Shown here in pieces: positions 32,615 through 41,383 of a stretch of 63,121 bases of DNA; position 1 is the stretch's first letter; every line of letters begins with the position of its first letter. This stretch comes from Deltaproteobacteria bacterium RBG_16_49_23. GTDB lineage: Bacteria > Desulfobacterota > BSN033 > UBA1163. Where the stretch lies: the NCBI GenBank assembly GCA_001798855.1, contig MGQQ01000162.1:1-63121 (forward strand), in the 5' to 3' direction. A program made the position numbers and the translations under genes. The notes under the pieces were generated by a model that was given only the letters and a program-made list of their open reading frames with translations, did no database searches and was not told the DNA's origin.

Positions 32615-33913
32615 ATGGAACTCGACCTTTTTATTCGAAATCTTGCATGGGGAGACCTGAGACCTGAGACAAGGGAAATGACCCGTCGTTGCATCCTGGA
32701 TGCCCTGGGATGTTCCCTGGCAGGGGTTGAGGCTGAAAACTTTTTAGCCCTGGTCAAAGGCATCAAAAAACTGGATGCAGGGATGGAATCTCCGGTCTGG
32801 GGAACCGAAATTTCGATGAGTCTCCCCTGGTCCATCTTTCTCAATTCTTATACAACGGCTTTTTTCGATATGGACGATGGCCACCGTCTGGCCCAGGGCC
32901 ATCCGGGGGCTGCGATCATTCCTGCAGCCTTGTGTGTAGCGGATTACCTCGATTCCTCAGGTAAGGCATTTCTTGAAGCAGTAGCGGCCGGTTATGAGAT
33001 TGCCGTAAGAAGCGCCCTCCTGATGAGAGAGATGGGGGGGCCCCGCAAGGGGTCAGGCGCCTGGGTCGTGCCAGGGGTTGCGGCAGCCGTTTCCAGACTC
33101 ATGAATCTCGATTCCAAAACCATTTTGTCCTCCATTGGCCTGGCCGAATATCTTAGCCTTCAGGCTCCCCAGGATCGGAGCGCTTCCTTCCCAAGCCTTA
33201 TGAAGGAGGGACTGCCATGGGGAGCCTATACCGGATATACGGCTGCCTTTCTGGCTTCCAATGGAATGAGCGGGATGCGTCCCTATCTGGCAGATTCGTC
33301 GCTCCTTAACGATTTGTCCGAAAGGTTTGAAATAGAACAAGTCTACTTCAAACAATATGCCTGCTGCCGCTGGGCCCACCCGGCCATCGATGGACTAAAT
33401 AAAATGCTTGAGGAACTGGGTCATCGAGAGGAGGAAATTGATCAGATTTCTATCCGGACCTTTGAAAAGGCCCTTCTTCTCAACCGCAGGGACCCGTCAA
33501 ACACCATGGAGGCTGTTTACAGCATTCCCTTTGCCGTGGCCAGCTACCTTGTCCATGGCAGACTGGGTCCTCAGGAGGTTTCCGGAAAGGCCCTGCAGGA
33601 TGAAAGGGTTGCGGATCTTTCTCGGCGGGTAACCTTGCGGGCCGATTCTGAGCTCACAAAACTATTTCCAGCGAAATGTTTGCAACAGGTCGAAGTCATC
33701 TTTAAAACCGGAGAGCAGTACAAAAGCGTTGTATTGTCGGCCAAAGGAGATCCAGCCGATCCGTTAACGGATGATGATCTCTTCGCCAAGTTTAAAACGC
33801 TTGCTGAAAATCGTCTTCCTGAAAAATGGCAAAAGATTCCGAAGGCCGTTGAAGCCCTTGAGGACATGAATGCTTCGGAACTGGTTGGTCTCCTCACAGG
33901 CCATCTAAAATAA
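32615..33913 (+). CDS. MmgE/PrpD family protein
   Basis: A 432-residue MmgE/PrpD-fold protein, a family containing 2-methylcitrate dehydratase, cis-aconitate decarboxylase and related carboxylate-handling enzymes. Typical blocks: TRRCILDALGCSLAG (about 24-38), SYTTAFFDMDDGHRLAQGHPGAAIIPAAL (about 76-104), AAGYEIAVRSALLM and YKQYACCRWAHPAIDGL-type (FKQYACCRWAHPA). Last gene of the operon, 102 bp after the importer. The PrpR-like regulator and this PrpD-like enzyme both hint at a carboxylic-acid substrate, but methylcitrate cycle partners are absent. Confidence 0.9.
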   Translation: MELDLFIRNLAWGDLRPETREMTRRCILDALGCSLAGVEAENFLALVKGIKKLDAGMESPVWGTEISMSLPWSIFLNSYTTAFFDMDDGHRLAQGHPGAAIIPAALCVADYLDSSGKAFLEAVAAGYEIAVRSALLMREMGGPRKGSGAWVVPGVAAAVSRLMNLDSKTILSSIGLAEYLSLQAPQDRSASFPSLMKEGLPWGAYTGYTAAFLASNGMSGMRPYLADSSLLNDLSERFEIEQVYFKQYACCRWAHPAIDGLNKMLEELGHREEEIDQISIRTFEKALLLNRRDPSNTMEAVYSIPFAVASYLVHGRLGPQEVSGKALQDERVADLSRRVTLRADSELTKLFPAKCLQQVEVIFKTGEQYKSVVLSAKGDPADPLTDDDLFAKFKTLAENRLPEKWQKIPKAVEALEDMNASELVGLLTGHLK

Positions 33914-34433
33914 GTTGAATCGTAAAAGTTTAGCCATCTTAAGCATCCAGCGGTCATTCATGCCTGGGAATATTTGGGGCCGGCTTTTCTTATCTTGGTT
34001 TCAGTGCCGCCTAAAACCGATTAGAGATCAAATTCAGAGGTTGAAGAAAGGCATTCCTGGGCTGATTTTGTCTTTGCTCTACCCTCCCCCATCCGGGCCA
34101 CGACCAAAGTGAATTCACAAAAGTGATCGACGGTCATCATCCTGCCGGATTGACTCAAAACCTTTAAAAAGCCTGTAGATTATCCGCAAGGTGTACCCCC
34201 GGAAAGCTCTCCTTGATTATTTCTTCAAAGGCCTTCCGTTCCAGGAGAATCAAATGGGTACCGGCCAGGGCACCGACTATGATCCAGAGATATGCTCATC
34301 ATAATTCTGAAAGTTTGAGGAATTTGCTAAAGGTTTTGGATGAATCCAAAAAATTTTATCACAATTTTATCACATTCAAAAAAAAATAGCCCCTACCGAA
34401 GTAGAGGCCAAAATCATAAGTCATTGATTTTAT
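33914..34433. other. Intergenic gap with a possible decayed minus-strand frame
   Basis: No intact gene. On the minus strand at about 34166-34275 a short frame reads ALAGTHLILLERKAFEEIIKE and SFPGVHLADNLQAF, then stops. It looks like a protein C-terminus without a body; the family is not identified. An AT-rich direct repeat (ATTTTATCACA twice) lies at 34357-34377. Confidence 0.4.
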
Positions 34434-34522
34434 TGGTGCCTAGGGCCGGACTTGAACCGGCACGGTGGGGGACCACCGAGGGATTTTAAGTCCCTTGCGT
34501 CTACCAATTCCGCCACCCAGGC
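34434..34522 (-). tRNA. tRNA-Leu (UAA)
   Basis: The minus strand folds as a class II tRNA: acceptor GCCTGGG/CCTAGGC, anticodon stem GGGA/TCCC with loop CTTAAAA (anticodon TAA), a long variable arm (GGTGGTCCCCCACC), the T arm GGTTCAAGTCC and an encoded CCA at 34434-34436. Confidence 0.95.
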
Positions 34523-34834
34523 GCTGTTTGGTCATTGAGTTTATTGAGTCATTGGGTCATTGTGTTACTGGATCATTAGTCTCTTAAACTATAAATATAG
34601 CTTTTGGGTTATTTTGTCAATCTTGATTTTACCCGGGTGACAGCCAAGCGCGGAGATCAACCTCCTTCGTACCGCCTGGCGGGACTGCGGGGGGCAAATG
34701 GGGCATAGCGACCCCAAATCTCTTTGCAGGTGTTCCCTTGTCTCAAATAATATCTTGTGTTAAAAACTTTTTATACTTAAGGCACAGACACTGACACTGT
34801 CATTCTATTTCTATGGCGAAGGGAGGAGGATAAG

Positions 34835-36493
34835 ATGCGATCCGACAGGATGAAGAAGGGAATTGAAAGGGCGCCGCACCGCTCCCTTTTTAAGGCATTA
34901 GGGCTGACGGACAGAGAGATAGAGCGTCCGATGATCGGAATTGCCAATTCTGCCAATGAGGTGATTCCAGGCCATCTCCATCTGCACCAAATTTCGGATG
35001 CCGTTAAATCAGGAATCCGCATGGCAGGTGGAACTCCCATGGAGTTTTTTACAATCGGGATCTGTGACGGCATCATCATGGGACATGAGGGGATGAAGTA
35101 TTCCCTCAGCTCCAGAGAATTGATTGCGGATTCGATCGAATCGATGGCCATGGCCTACCCCTTCGATGGGCTCGTCCTCATCCCGAATTGCGACAAGATC
35201 ATTCCCGGGATGATGATGGCGGCGGCGCGTCTCAATATTCCAACCATTCTGATCAGCGGCGGCCCGATGCTTGCGGGTGAATTCCAGGGCCAGGAGATTG
35301 ACTTAGCCACGGTCTTTGAAGCGGTGGGCAAAGCAAAGGCAGGAGGCATCACCCTCAATGAGTTGAAGGAGATGGAAGGGTGCGCCTGTCCGGGAGTCGG
35401 ATCCTGCGCGGGAATGTTCACAGCAAACTCCATGAACTGCCTTTCGGAAGTCCTTGGCCTTGCCCTTCCCTACAACGGCACGATTCCTGCCATTTTTGCA
35501 GATCGCATCCGCCTGGCAAAGGAATCGGGAATTCAGATCATGGAAGTGGTTAAGAAGAATCTGCTTCCTTCTAAAATTTTAACCAGGAAAGCTTTTGAGA
35601 ATGCAATCGCTGTGGACATGGCCTTTGGAGGCTCAACCAATACTTCCCTTCACCTCCCTGCCATAGCCAGAGAAGTCGGGATTCCCCTTCCCCTTCAAAC
35701 CTTCAACAGGATCAGCGACCGGACTCCTCACCTCTGCAACATGTCTCCCGGAGGTCCCTTTCATCTCCAAGATCTTCACCGTGCGGGCGGCATTCCCGCC
35801 CTCATGGCAGAGTTGACCCGCAAAAAAATGATCCACAAGGACGTGATGACCGTAACGGGGAAAACAGTCGGGGAAAGCATAAAAGGGAAAAAACGTCTCA
35901 ACTCTGAGGTTATCCGCCCTCTTGAGAAACCTTATCATACAACCGGAGGGCTGGTCGCTCTGTTCGGAAACCTGGCTCCTGAAGGCGCGGTGGTGAAACG
36001 ATCGGCTGTGGATGAATCTATGTTGAAGCATCGAGGACCGGCAAGGGTCTTTGAGTCAGAAGAGGAAGCTCTAAAGTCCATCCTCGCCAAAAAAATCCGA
36101 AAGGGTGAAGTCATCGTCATCCGATATGAAGGGCCCAAGGGCGGGCCCGGTTTTCGGGAGATGCTCGCTCCAACCTCCGCCATCGTTGGAGTAGGTAGGG
36201 ATCGGGACGTTGCGCTTCTGACGGATGGCCGTTTTTCAGGAGCAAGCCGCGGCGCAGCCATCGGTCACATCTCTCCGGAGGCTGCGGAAGGGGGACCCAT
36301 TGCAGTCGTTCGGAATGGAGATATGATTGAGATCGATATCCCCAACAAAAAACTGAACCTCCTCGTCTCCGATTCGGAATTGAAGAGGAGGTTTTCGCAA
36401 TGGAAGCCGCCGAAGAAAGAATTAAAAGGTTATCTCAAAAGGTACGCAAGGCTAGTCCAGTCCGCTCACACCGGCGCCACCTTTGTGGACTGA
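34835..36493 (+). CDS. ilvD: Dihydroxy-acid dehydratase
   Basis: A 552-residue enzyme converting 2,3-dihydroxy-isovalerate and -methylvalerate to the 2-keto acids of valine and isoleucine synthesis; also feeds pantothenate and leucine. Iron-sulfur cysteines in [13 protein letters not shown] and [21 protein letters not shown] (about 183-203); [41 protein letters not shown] and [12 protein letters not shown] are all canonical. Strong GGGAGGAGG ribosome-binding site. Monocistronic here; no other ilv gene is near. The closely related 6-phosphogluconate dehydratase is less likely given length and motifs. Confidence 0.95.
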   Translation: MRSDRMKKGIERAPHRSLFKALGLTDREIERPMIGIANSANEVIPGHLHLHQISDAVKSGIRMAGGTPMEFFTIGICDGIIMGHEGMKYSLSSRELIADSIESMAMAYPFDGLVLIPNCDKIIPGMMMAAARLNIPTILISGGPMLAGEFQGQEIDLATVFEAVGKAKAGGITLNELKEMEGCACPGVGSCAGMFTANSMNCLSEVLGLALPYNGTIPAIFADRIRLAKESGIQIMEVVKKNLLPSKILTRKAFENAIAVDMAFGGSTNTSLHLPAIAREVGIPLPLQTFNRISDRTPHLCNMSPGGPFHLQDLHRAGGIPALMAELTRKKMIHKDVMTVTGKTVGESIKGKKRLNSEVIRPLEKPYHTTGGLVALFGNLAPEGAVVKRSAVDESMLKHRGPARVFESEEEALKSILAKKIRKGEVIVIRYEGPKGGPGFREMLAPTSAIVGVGRDRDVALLTDGRFSGASRGAAIGHISPEAAEGGPIAVVRNGDMIEIDIPNKKLNLLVSDSELKRRFSQWKPPKKELKGYLKRYARLVQSAHTGATFVD

Positions 36494-36668
36494 TTTCAGA
36501 TTGGAGATTGCGGATTTCGGATTGGAAATTAACCCTTAAGATTAAGGGCCTCAACGTTTTAGGATCGCTATGATCGAGGGTTGGGGTAAAGATTTTCCTT
36601 CCAACCTCAAGTCCTGTAAAGGACGAACCTCCAACCTTAAACTCTTAATCGTACTGTCACTGACACTT

Positions 36669-38096
36669 TCACTGCTTTTGAAGGACAGGCACGGCATAAG
36701 GGCCTTCACGGATGAAGGCCATGGTGGGTTCAATCCCTTTTTCACGGTACCGGTTCACGGCAAAGAAGATCGCGTTCTGAACCATCTCCCCGGACTCCTT
36801 CATCGAAGGCCTCTTCTTCTTTTTCTTGAGAAAGTCGAGGCCGCATCGTCCCGGAAGGAGACAGTAGTCTTCTTCTGAAATTTCAAGTGTGCAATAGATC
36901 AATCCCTCTTCACCGATCTTTCTCAGCACTCTCCCCCAGACCTCCGGTTCCCATTGATCCTTGGTAAACTTCCAATCCGGATGGCTGATGATCCGGAGAT
37001 AACGGTCAATTCCCTGAAGCTTGAGAAGGTGGATCAGGCTGCGGTACTCAGGCGTGCCGATGGGTTCCGTATCCCGATTATCCGCTGCGATGATGAGCAT
37101 CCCTCCTTCCTTCATTGCCGGAATGGCTCCGCAGGCGGCCTTTGCGGTCTGATAGTGATTTCGGCCTACATACCCCCCGTGAGTGAGGACGATATCATAC
37201 TCCTGATCAACAGGGACGGCGGTATAACCTTTCATATGCCGGTACGCTGCCATATGAGCTTCCTCGAGATGGCCCACAAAAACCCCTGTGATCTCCATCT
37301 CCTTATTGAGGGTGACATTTGCGATGAGGTCCACTCCCACGGTTCTGGCGACTTCGATCGCCTCCTCGTGGCAGGGATTTCCTTCGAGGATAAGGTTGTC
37401 GGCGTTGGGATCTTCCAGATAACCCACTCCGTGGAAGCGCTGGATCGAATTGACGTCCACCAGGCCGGGGCAGATGGCCTTTCTTCCGCCTGAAATGCCC
37501 GTCATGAAATGGCTCTCAACCAGTCCCGTGGCAATCTTCAAGTCCGCAACATAGAAATCCCGATTCACATAGACATGGGTCCCTTTCTGGGTCTTCCCGA
37601 TGCTCTCCAGGAGGTCATTGTTCTCGCAGTCGTGGTCTGATATCGCATATTCCTGAACGCCCTCTTCGCCATACATCTCCACTTTTTCTTCCGGGGTGCT
37701 GGCACGGTGCATTCCTGTCGCTACGATGATCTTGATGTTCTGCTTTCGAATGCCCGAGGATTCCAACCGTTTCAGGATGGGAAGGAGGATTGACTTCTCT
37801 CCCTTATAGGGGACAGGCCGGGTGATGTCGGAAACCGCAATGGCCACGGATATCTCTTCCGGAGGTTTTCCTTTTTTCCGTATGATCTCCTCAAGGGTGG
37901 GACTCCCAATCGGATGTGAAAAGGCCGCTTCAAGGGCGGTTTTGGGATCGAGCAGGACCGGAACCTCCTTCATGCTCAGTTCAACACAGTGACGGGGAAC
38001 GAGTATCTTCAACTCATTCCGGCCAAACTCCACATGAACGGCCTTCCAATCCTTCGTATCGATTTTTTTCAGCGCTTTCTTAAGATCGGGTTTCAT
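36669..38096 (-). CDS. LarA-family (DUF2088) nickel-pincer racemase/epimerase homologue
   Basis: A 475-residue cytoplasmic protein of the lactate racemase A superfamily. Blocks seen: SHPIGSPTLEEII (about 75-87), VAVSDITRPVPYKGEK-type (IAVSDITRPVPYKGEK), IVATGMHRASTPEEKVEMYG, SHFMTGISGGRKAICPGL, and C-terminal VLTHGGYVGRNHYQTAKAA. LarA uses a nickel-pincer nucleotide to racemise or epimerise 2-hydroxy acids. Start 38096 follows GGAAGGAG by a few bases; an open extension to 38300 is repeat-derived. No larB, larC or larE cofactor genes are in the window. The substrate may differ from lactate. Confidence 0.88.
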   Translation of the reverse strand: MKPDLKKALKKIDTKDWKAVHVEFGRNELKILVPRHCVELSMKEVPVLLDPKTALEAAFSHPIGSPTLEEIIRKKGKPPEEISVAIAVSDITRPVPYKGEKSILLPILKRLESSGIRKQNIKIIVATGMHRASTPEEKVEMYGEEGVQEYAISDHDCENNDLLESIGKTQKGTHVYVNRDFYVADLKIATGLVESHFMTGISGGRKAICPGLVDVNSIQRFHGVGYLEDPNADNLILEGNPCHEEAIEVARTVGVDLIANVTLNKEMEITGVFVGHLEEAHMAAYRHMKGYTAVPVDQEYDIVLTHGGYVGRNHYQTAKAACGAIPAMKEGGMLIIAADNRDTEPIGTPEYRSLIHLLKLQGIDRYLRIISHPDWKFTKDQWEPEVWGRVLRKIGEEGLIYCTLEISEEDYCLLPGRCGLDFLKKKKKRPSMKESGEMVQNAIFFAVNRYREKGIEPTMAFIREGPYAVPVLQKQ

Positions 38097-38146
38097 CGTC
38101 TCCTTCCCTTTAAGTGGTTTAGAGATAATTTTTAATTGTAACCATA

Positions 38147-38312
38147 TAGCTCTTTGAAAAAGTTTATCTAATTCCCCTTCATTCCCCTCCTTCGACAAGC
38201 TCAGGATGGTGAGCAAGTCGAACCATTTGCAAAAAGGGGGATATGTTTCTCCTCCCTTTGGAAAAGGGAGGTAGGGAGGGATTTTATGATGCCTTTTCAA
38301 ACCGCTAAAGTG
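38147..38312. repeat. Interspersed palindromic repeat, copy A
   Basis: Bounded by TAGCTCTTTGAAAA and CTTTTCAAACCGCTAAA, with internal CCTCCCTTTGG.AAAAGGGAGG and CTTCGACAAGCTCAGGATGG units. Copy B with the same ends and inner palindromes lies at 48009-48130. Occupies the upstream region of the LarA-like gene. Confidence 0.6.
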
Positions 38313-38367
38313 TTTTCTTTAATCTAATATACAGGAATTCACTTGTCAAAATACACGATCCACCCCC

Positions 38368-38396
38368 TTGACTTTCCTGGTGTTCCCGAATAGATT
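38368..38396 (+). promoter_or_regulatory. Predicted sigma-70 promoter of lpxR
   Basis: TTGACT (38368-38373), a 17-base spacer and TAGATT (38391-38396). The transcript would start near 38403, just before the ribosome-binding site of the gene at 38422, which supports that start over the farther upstream ATG at 38368. Confidence 0.5.
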
Positions 38397-38421
38397 AGCG
38401 GAAAACGGATGGGGGGGACCC

Positions 38422-39507
38422 ATGACTATCGATGGCCTGCGAATCCCTGGACGTGGGAAAGCTCTGAAACACACCGTCATCTTTGCTGCGGTCACCGGTC
38501 TGACTCTTCTGTCCTGCTCCTTTGCGGCCGCTCAGACCGATCCGGCCGAAAAACATCAGACTCTTTTTCTTTATTTTGAAAATGATATTTTCAATGGGAC
38601 CGATCAACATTACACGAATGCATTGCGTCTCACTTGGCTCTCCAAGGACCTGACGGAATATGATGAAGATACGCGCCTTCCCCGCTGGGGACTGCCTCTC
38701 ATCCGAAAACTTCCTCTGATCAATCGGCCCGGTTTCCAGCGCAATATCGGTCTCTCTTTGGGGCAGAACATCTATACCCCTGAAGATATTTCCAGAAAGA
38801 ATCTGATCAAAGACGACCGGCCTTATGCGGGTTGGACCTATCTCACCCTCACTTTTCACGTCAAAAACGCGGCTCAGATGGATGTGTTCGAAGTGACCCT
38901 TGGGATCGTTGGGCCATCATCGCTGGCCAAAGAAACTCAGAGGACCGTCCATAGATGGGTAGAGAGTAAAGAACCGAAAGGATGGGACCATCAGCTCAGG
39001 AACGAACCTGGCCTCACCATCGGCTGGCAACGCAACTGGCGGCTTTTCAGCAAAGGCATGGGCAGCGGGTTTGGGTTCGATTTTATCCCCCACTTCGGCG
39101 GGGTTGCCGGCAACGTGGCGACCTTTGCCAACATCGGGGGCGAGCTACGCATCGGCTACAATCTCCCTCTCGACTTTGGCACCTCTTTCATCCGGTTAGG
39201 AAGTGGCATCGAAGCGCCTGCAGATAAGACGGACCCCAGGATTCGTCATCGAAAAAACTTTGGGATCCATCTATTCGCCGACGTCGACGGCCGGGCAGTG
39301 GCACGGAACATCTTTTTGGACGGGAATACCTGGAAAGAGAGCCACAGCGTCGATAGAAAACGGTGGGTCGCCGATATGGCCGCAGGCATCGCAATTTTAT
39401 ACAAACGTCTGAAGCTCAGTTATGCCCATGTCTATCGTACGAAAGAATTTGACGGGCAGGATAAGGCCCAGTCATTCGGCTCCATCACCCTGGCGATTAC
39501 TTTCTGA
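38422..39507 (+). CDS. lpxR: LpxR-family outer-membrane lipid A deacylase
   Basis: A 361-residue outer-membrane beta-barrel protein. Signal peptide about 1-38 (hydrophobic TVIFAAVTGLTLLSCSFAAA); mature start with LYFENDIFNGTDQHYTNALRLTW (about 53-75, containing the family Asn-Asp pair), KDDRPYAGWTYLTLTF, HRWVESKEPKGWDHQLRNEPG (with the catalytic-type His), and a final aromatic strand ending in Phe (ITLAITF). LpxR removes the 3'-acyloxyacyl group of lipid A, changing the outer surface. ATG 38422 follows GGGGGGGACCC closely and begins a normal leader. Confidence 0.88.
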   Translation: MTIDGLRIPGRGKALKHTVIFAAVTGLTLLSCSFAAAQTDPAEKHQTLFLYFENDIFNGTDQHYTNALRLTWLSKDLTEYDEDTRLPRWGLPLIRKLPLINRPGFQRNIGLSLGQNIYTPEDISRKNLIKDDRPYAGWTYLTLTFHVKNAAQMDVFEVTLGIVGPSSLAKETQRTVHRWVESKEPKGWDHQLRNEPGLTIGWQRNWRLFSKGMGSGFGFDFIPHFGGVAGNVATFANIGGELRIGYNLPLDFGTSFIRLGSGIEAPADKTDPRIRHRKNFGIHLFADVDGRAVARNIFLDGNTWKESHSVDRKRWVADMAAGIAILYKRLKLSYAHVYRTKEFDGQDKAQSFGSITLAITF

Positions 39508-39604
39508 TCCATCGCCAATATGTCTCTTTACAAGAATCAGATCCGAATACCTTCCCTCACTCTTTCCCTAATCTCCCGATTCGTCAAACGGCTGTAAAAA
39601 TTAA

Positions 39605-39634
39605 AAAGGGTTAAGCTTCATTCCTTAACCCTTT
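39605..39634 (-). terminator. Rho-independent terminator after tRNA-Cys
   Basis: An 11-bp stem AAAGGGTTAAG/CTTAACCCTTT with an 8-base loop, followed on the minus strand by TTTTTAATTTTTA. It ends the tRNA-Gly/tRNA-Cys transcript 10 bases after tRNA-Cys, and could also act for lpxR from the other side. Confidence 0.75.
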
Positions 39635-39643
39635 AATTTTCTT

Positions 39644-39718
39644 TGGAGGCGGCAACCGGATTTGAACCGGTGAATAACGGTTTTGCAGACCGTCGCCTTA
39701 CCACTTGGCTATGCCGCC
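39644..39718 (-). tRNA. tRNA-Cys (GCA)
   Basis: Minus strand: acceptor GGCGGCA paired with TGCCGCC, D arm AGCCAAGTGGTAAGGC, anticodon loop CTGCAAA (anticodon GCA), T arm CCGGTTCAAATCCGG, discriminator T, encoded CCA. Only 3 bp after tRNA-Gly, so co-transcribed. Confidence 0.95.
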
Positions 39719-39721
39719 TTC

Positions 39722-39796
<75 letters not shown>

Positions 39797-39854
39797 TTTG
39801 ACACGTAAAAAAATAACAAGATTGAGGAGGCAATGTCAAGAGGAGAAAAAGACT

Positions 39855-39940
39855 AGATAGGGAGATGGGGAGAAAAGAAACCAAAGAACGATGGGGAGAT
39901 GGGGCGATAAGGAGATGGGGAGACACGGTGATGGGGATAA
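39855..39940. repeat. Degenerate GGGGAGAT-type short tandem repeat
   Basis: GATAGGGAGATGGGGAG, GATGGGGAGATGGGGCG and ATAAGGAGATGGGGAG follow one another: a purine-rich series of 8-10-base units between pgsA and tRNA-Gly. The same series in reverse complement occurs at 17685-17735. Confidence 0.6.
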
Positions 39941-39972
39941 TAGAGACAATAAAAGAGAAATCAAAACAGAAT

Positions 39973-40536
39973 CTAAACGATGAAGTTCTTTAAAAACTTT
40001 TTGAAATAGTCGAACCCTGAGAGGACGGCTAAAATCAAAGAGACCCAGAGAAGGGCCATCCCGATCAGATGGAAGTCAAGGGACAAATATTCTCCGTTCA
40101 AAATCAGAAAGAAGATGGAGGTCATCTCAAAGGCGGTCTTATACTTCCCCATCATGCTTGATGAAACGACGATTCCCTCAGAGATGGCAATCCCCCTCAA
40201 TCCGGTCACGGCAATCTCCCTTCCGACGATGACAATCACCATCCAGAGAGGGATTCCTCTGGTGGAGATCAGGGCGATCAGGGCCGTGACGATGAGCAGT
40301 TTATCGGCGAGGGGATCGAGAAATTTCCCCAGGGTGGTCACCATCTTTCGGCGCCGGGCGATATAACCATCCAGCGTATCGGTCAATGCCACCAGCAGAA
40401 AGACTATAGCCGTGATGATCTGAAATGTCCTGCCCGTGGTAAAGAGCAGCAGGAGGATAAAGGGAATAGCTAAAATCCGGATGACCGTCAGGCCGTTCGG
40501 AAGGCTTAGGATCTGCTGATAATTCATTTTTTCCAT
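39973..40536 (-). CDS. pgsA: CDP-diacylglycerol-glycerol-3-phosphate 3-phosphatidyltransferase
   Basis: A 187-residue inner-membrane enzyme making phosphatidylglycerol phosphate, the committed step to phosphatidylglycerol and cardiolipin. The CDP-alcohol phosphotransferase motif is complete: DTLDGYIARRRKMVTTLGKF followed by LDPLADK (about 52-77). N-terminal LSLPNGLTVIRILAIPFILLLL and several membrane helices fit PgsA, as does the length. Downstream of the lytic transglycosylase on the same strand; the two tRNAs follow. Confidence 0.95.
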   Translation of the reverse strand: MEKMNYQQILSLPNGLTVIRILAIPFILLLLFTTGRTFQIITAIVFLLVALTDTLDGYIARRRKMVTTLGKFLDPLADKLLIVTALIALISTRGIPLWMVIVIVGREIAVTGLRGIAISEGIVVSSSMMGKYKTAFEMTSIFFLILNGEYLSLDFHLIGMALLWVSLILAVLSGFDYFKKFLKNFIV

Positions 40537-40550
40537 GGAAATGGGGCTAA

Positions 40551-40590
40551 CCCCGTTAGAAATTTTAGCGGTCCATTATTTCTAACGGGG
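40551..40590. repeat. 13-bp stem palindrome between pgsA and the transglycosylase
   Basis: CCCCGTTAGAAAT (40551-40563) and ATTTCTAACGGGG (40578-40590) form a perfect stem with a 14-base loop. There is no T-run on the minus strand, so it is more like a REP-type repeat; the same ATTATTTCTAACGG string occurs at 12573-12586 before the membrane-anchored protein gene. Confidence 0.6.
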
Positions 40591-40599
40591 CTAAAAAAA

Positions 40600-41196
40600 T
40601 CAAGGTTTATAGGCTTGGTAATAGGTCAATACTTTTCGAACATAATCGATCGTTTCGCGATAAGGTGGAATGGATCGCAATTCAGAAACGACATTCTCCC
40701 CCGCATTGTAGGCGGCAAGGGAGAGGCGAAGGTCTTCATTAAAGAGAGAGAGCAGGTATCTGAAATACCGAACCCCGCCATCGATATTCTCTCTTGGATT
40801 GAAGATATTCCCAACATTCATCCGCTGGGCAGTCTCCGGCATCAATTGCATCAATCCGCTTGCCCCTTTTTTGGAAACAGCAAGGGGGTTAAATCCCGAT
40901 TCGGCTTTAATGATCGCCTTGACCAGTGCAAAATCAACATTATGTTTCCTGGACGATTCCTGGATCAGTGAATCAAATTGAGTCTGATCCCTTACAGACT
41001 GGGTGGAGACGCGGTTCTCTTCTCCTCCCACATCGTCCTTGCTCTCTCGAATGTAGAGTTTAAAGTTGGCGTCCCTCGGACAGTTGGTAAAATGGATCGT
41101 CCCGTTTTCATCAACCCAGCGGTAGATCCCCGCATAGGAAGGCCCGGCGAGCAGAAGCAGAAGAAAAAATAAAAGAGAAGCAATAATCGATTTCAC
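40600..41196 (-). CDS. DUF4124 / lytic transglycosylase (Slt-type)
   Basis: A 198-residue exported peptidoglycan lytic enzyme. Signal peptide about 1-22; DUF4124-like segment AGIYRWVDENGTIHFTNCP (about 22-40); SLT domain about 80-190 with catalytic Glu in IIKAESGFNPLAVSKKGASGLMQLMPETAQR and LSLAAYNAGENVV. It cleaves glycan strands to 1,6-anhydro ends. GTG 41196 is chosen because the predicted promoter at 41240-41268 lies over the more upstream ATG (41268), which therefore cannot be translated; a GAGG precedes the GTG. Confidence 0.88.
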   Translation of the reverse strand: MKSIIASLLFFLLLLLAGPSYAGIYRWVDENGTIHFTNCPRDANFKLYIRESKDDVGGEENRVSTQSVRDQTQFDSLIQESSRKHNVDFALVKAIIKAESGFNPLAVSKKGASGLMQLMPETAQRMNVGNIFNPRENIDGGVRYFRYLLSLFNEDLRLSLAAYNAGENVVSELRSIPPYRETIDYVRKVLTYYQAYKP

Positions 41197-41239
41197 CGGA
41201 TTGATAACCTCGATGGATAAGTGATAAATAATGTTTAAA

Positions 41240-41268
41240 AATTTACCAGAATTTGTCCAATCTGTCAA
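41240..41268 (-). promoter_or_regulatory. Predicted sigma-70 promoter of the transglycosylase-pgsA-tRNA run
   Basis: Minus strand TTGACA (41268-41263), a 17-base spacer and TAAATT (41245-41240), placing the transcript start near 41233. Confidence 0.6.
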
Positions 41269-41383
41269 TAAGTATTGCGGTATTAACTTCTTTATAAGTT
41301 ATTTAACTTATTGATATTCAAAGCATTTATCTAAAATGGCCAATCGGTTATACCAGGATAATAATGCAATCTCTATGCCGTCT

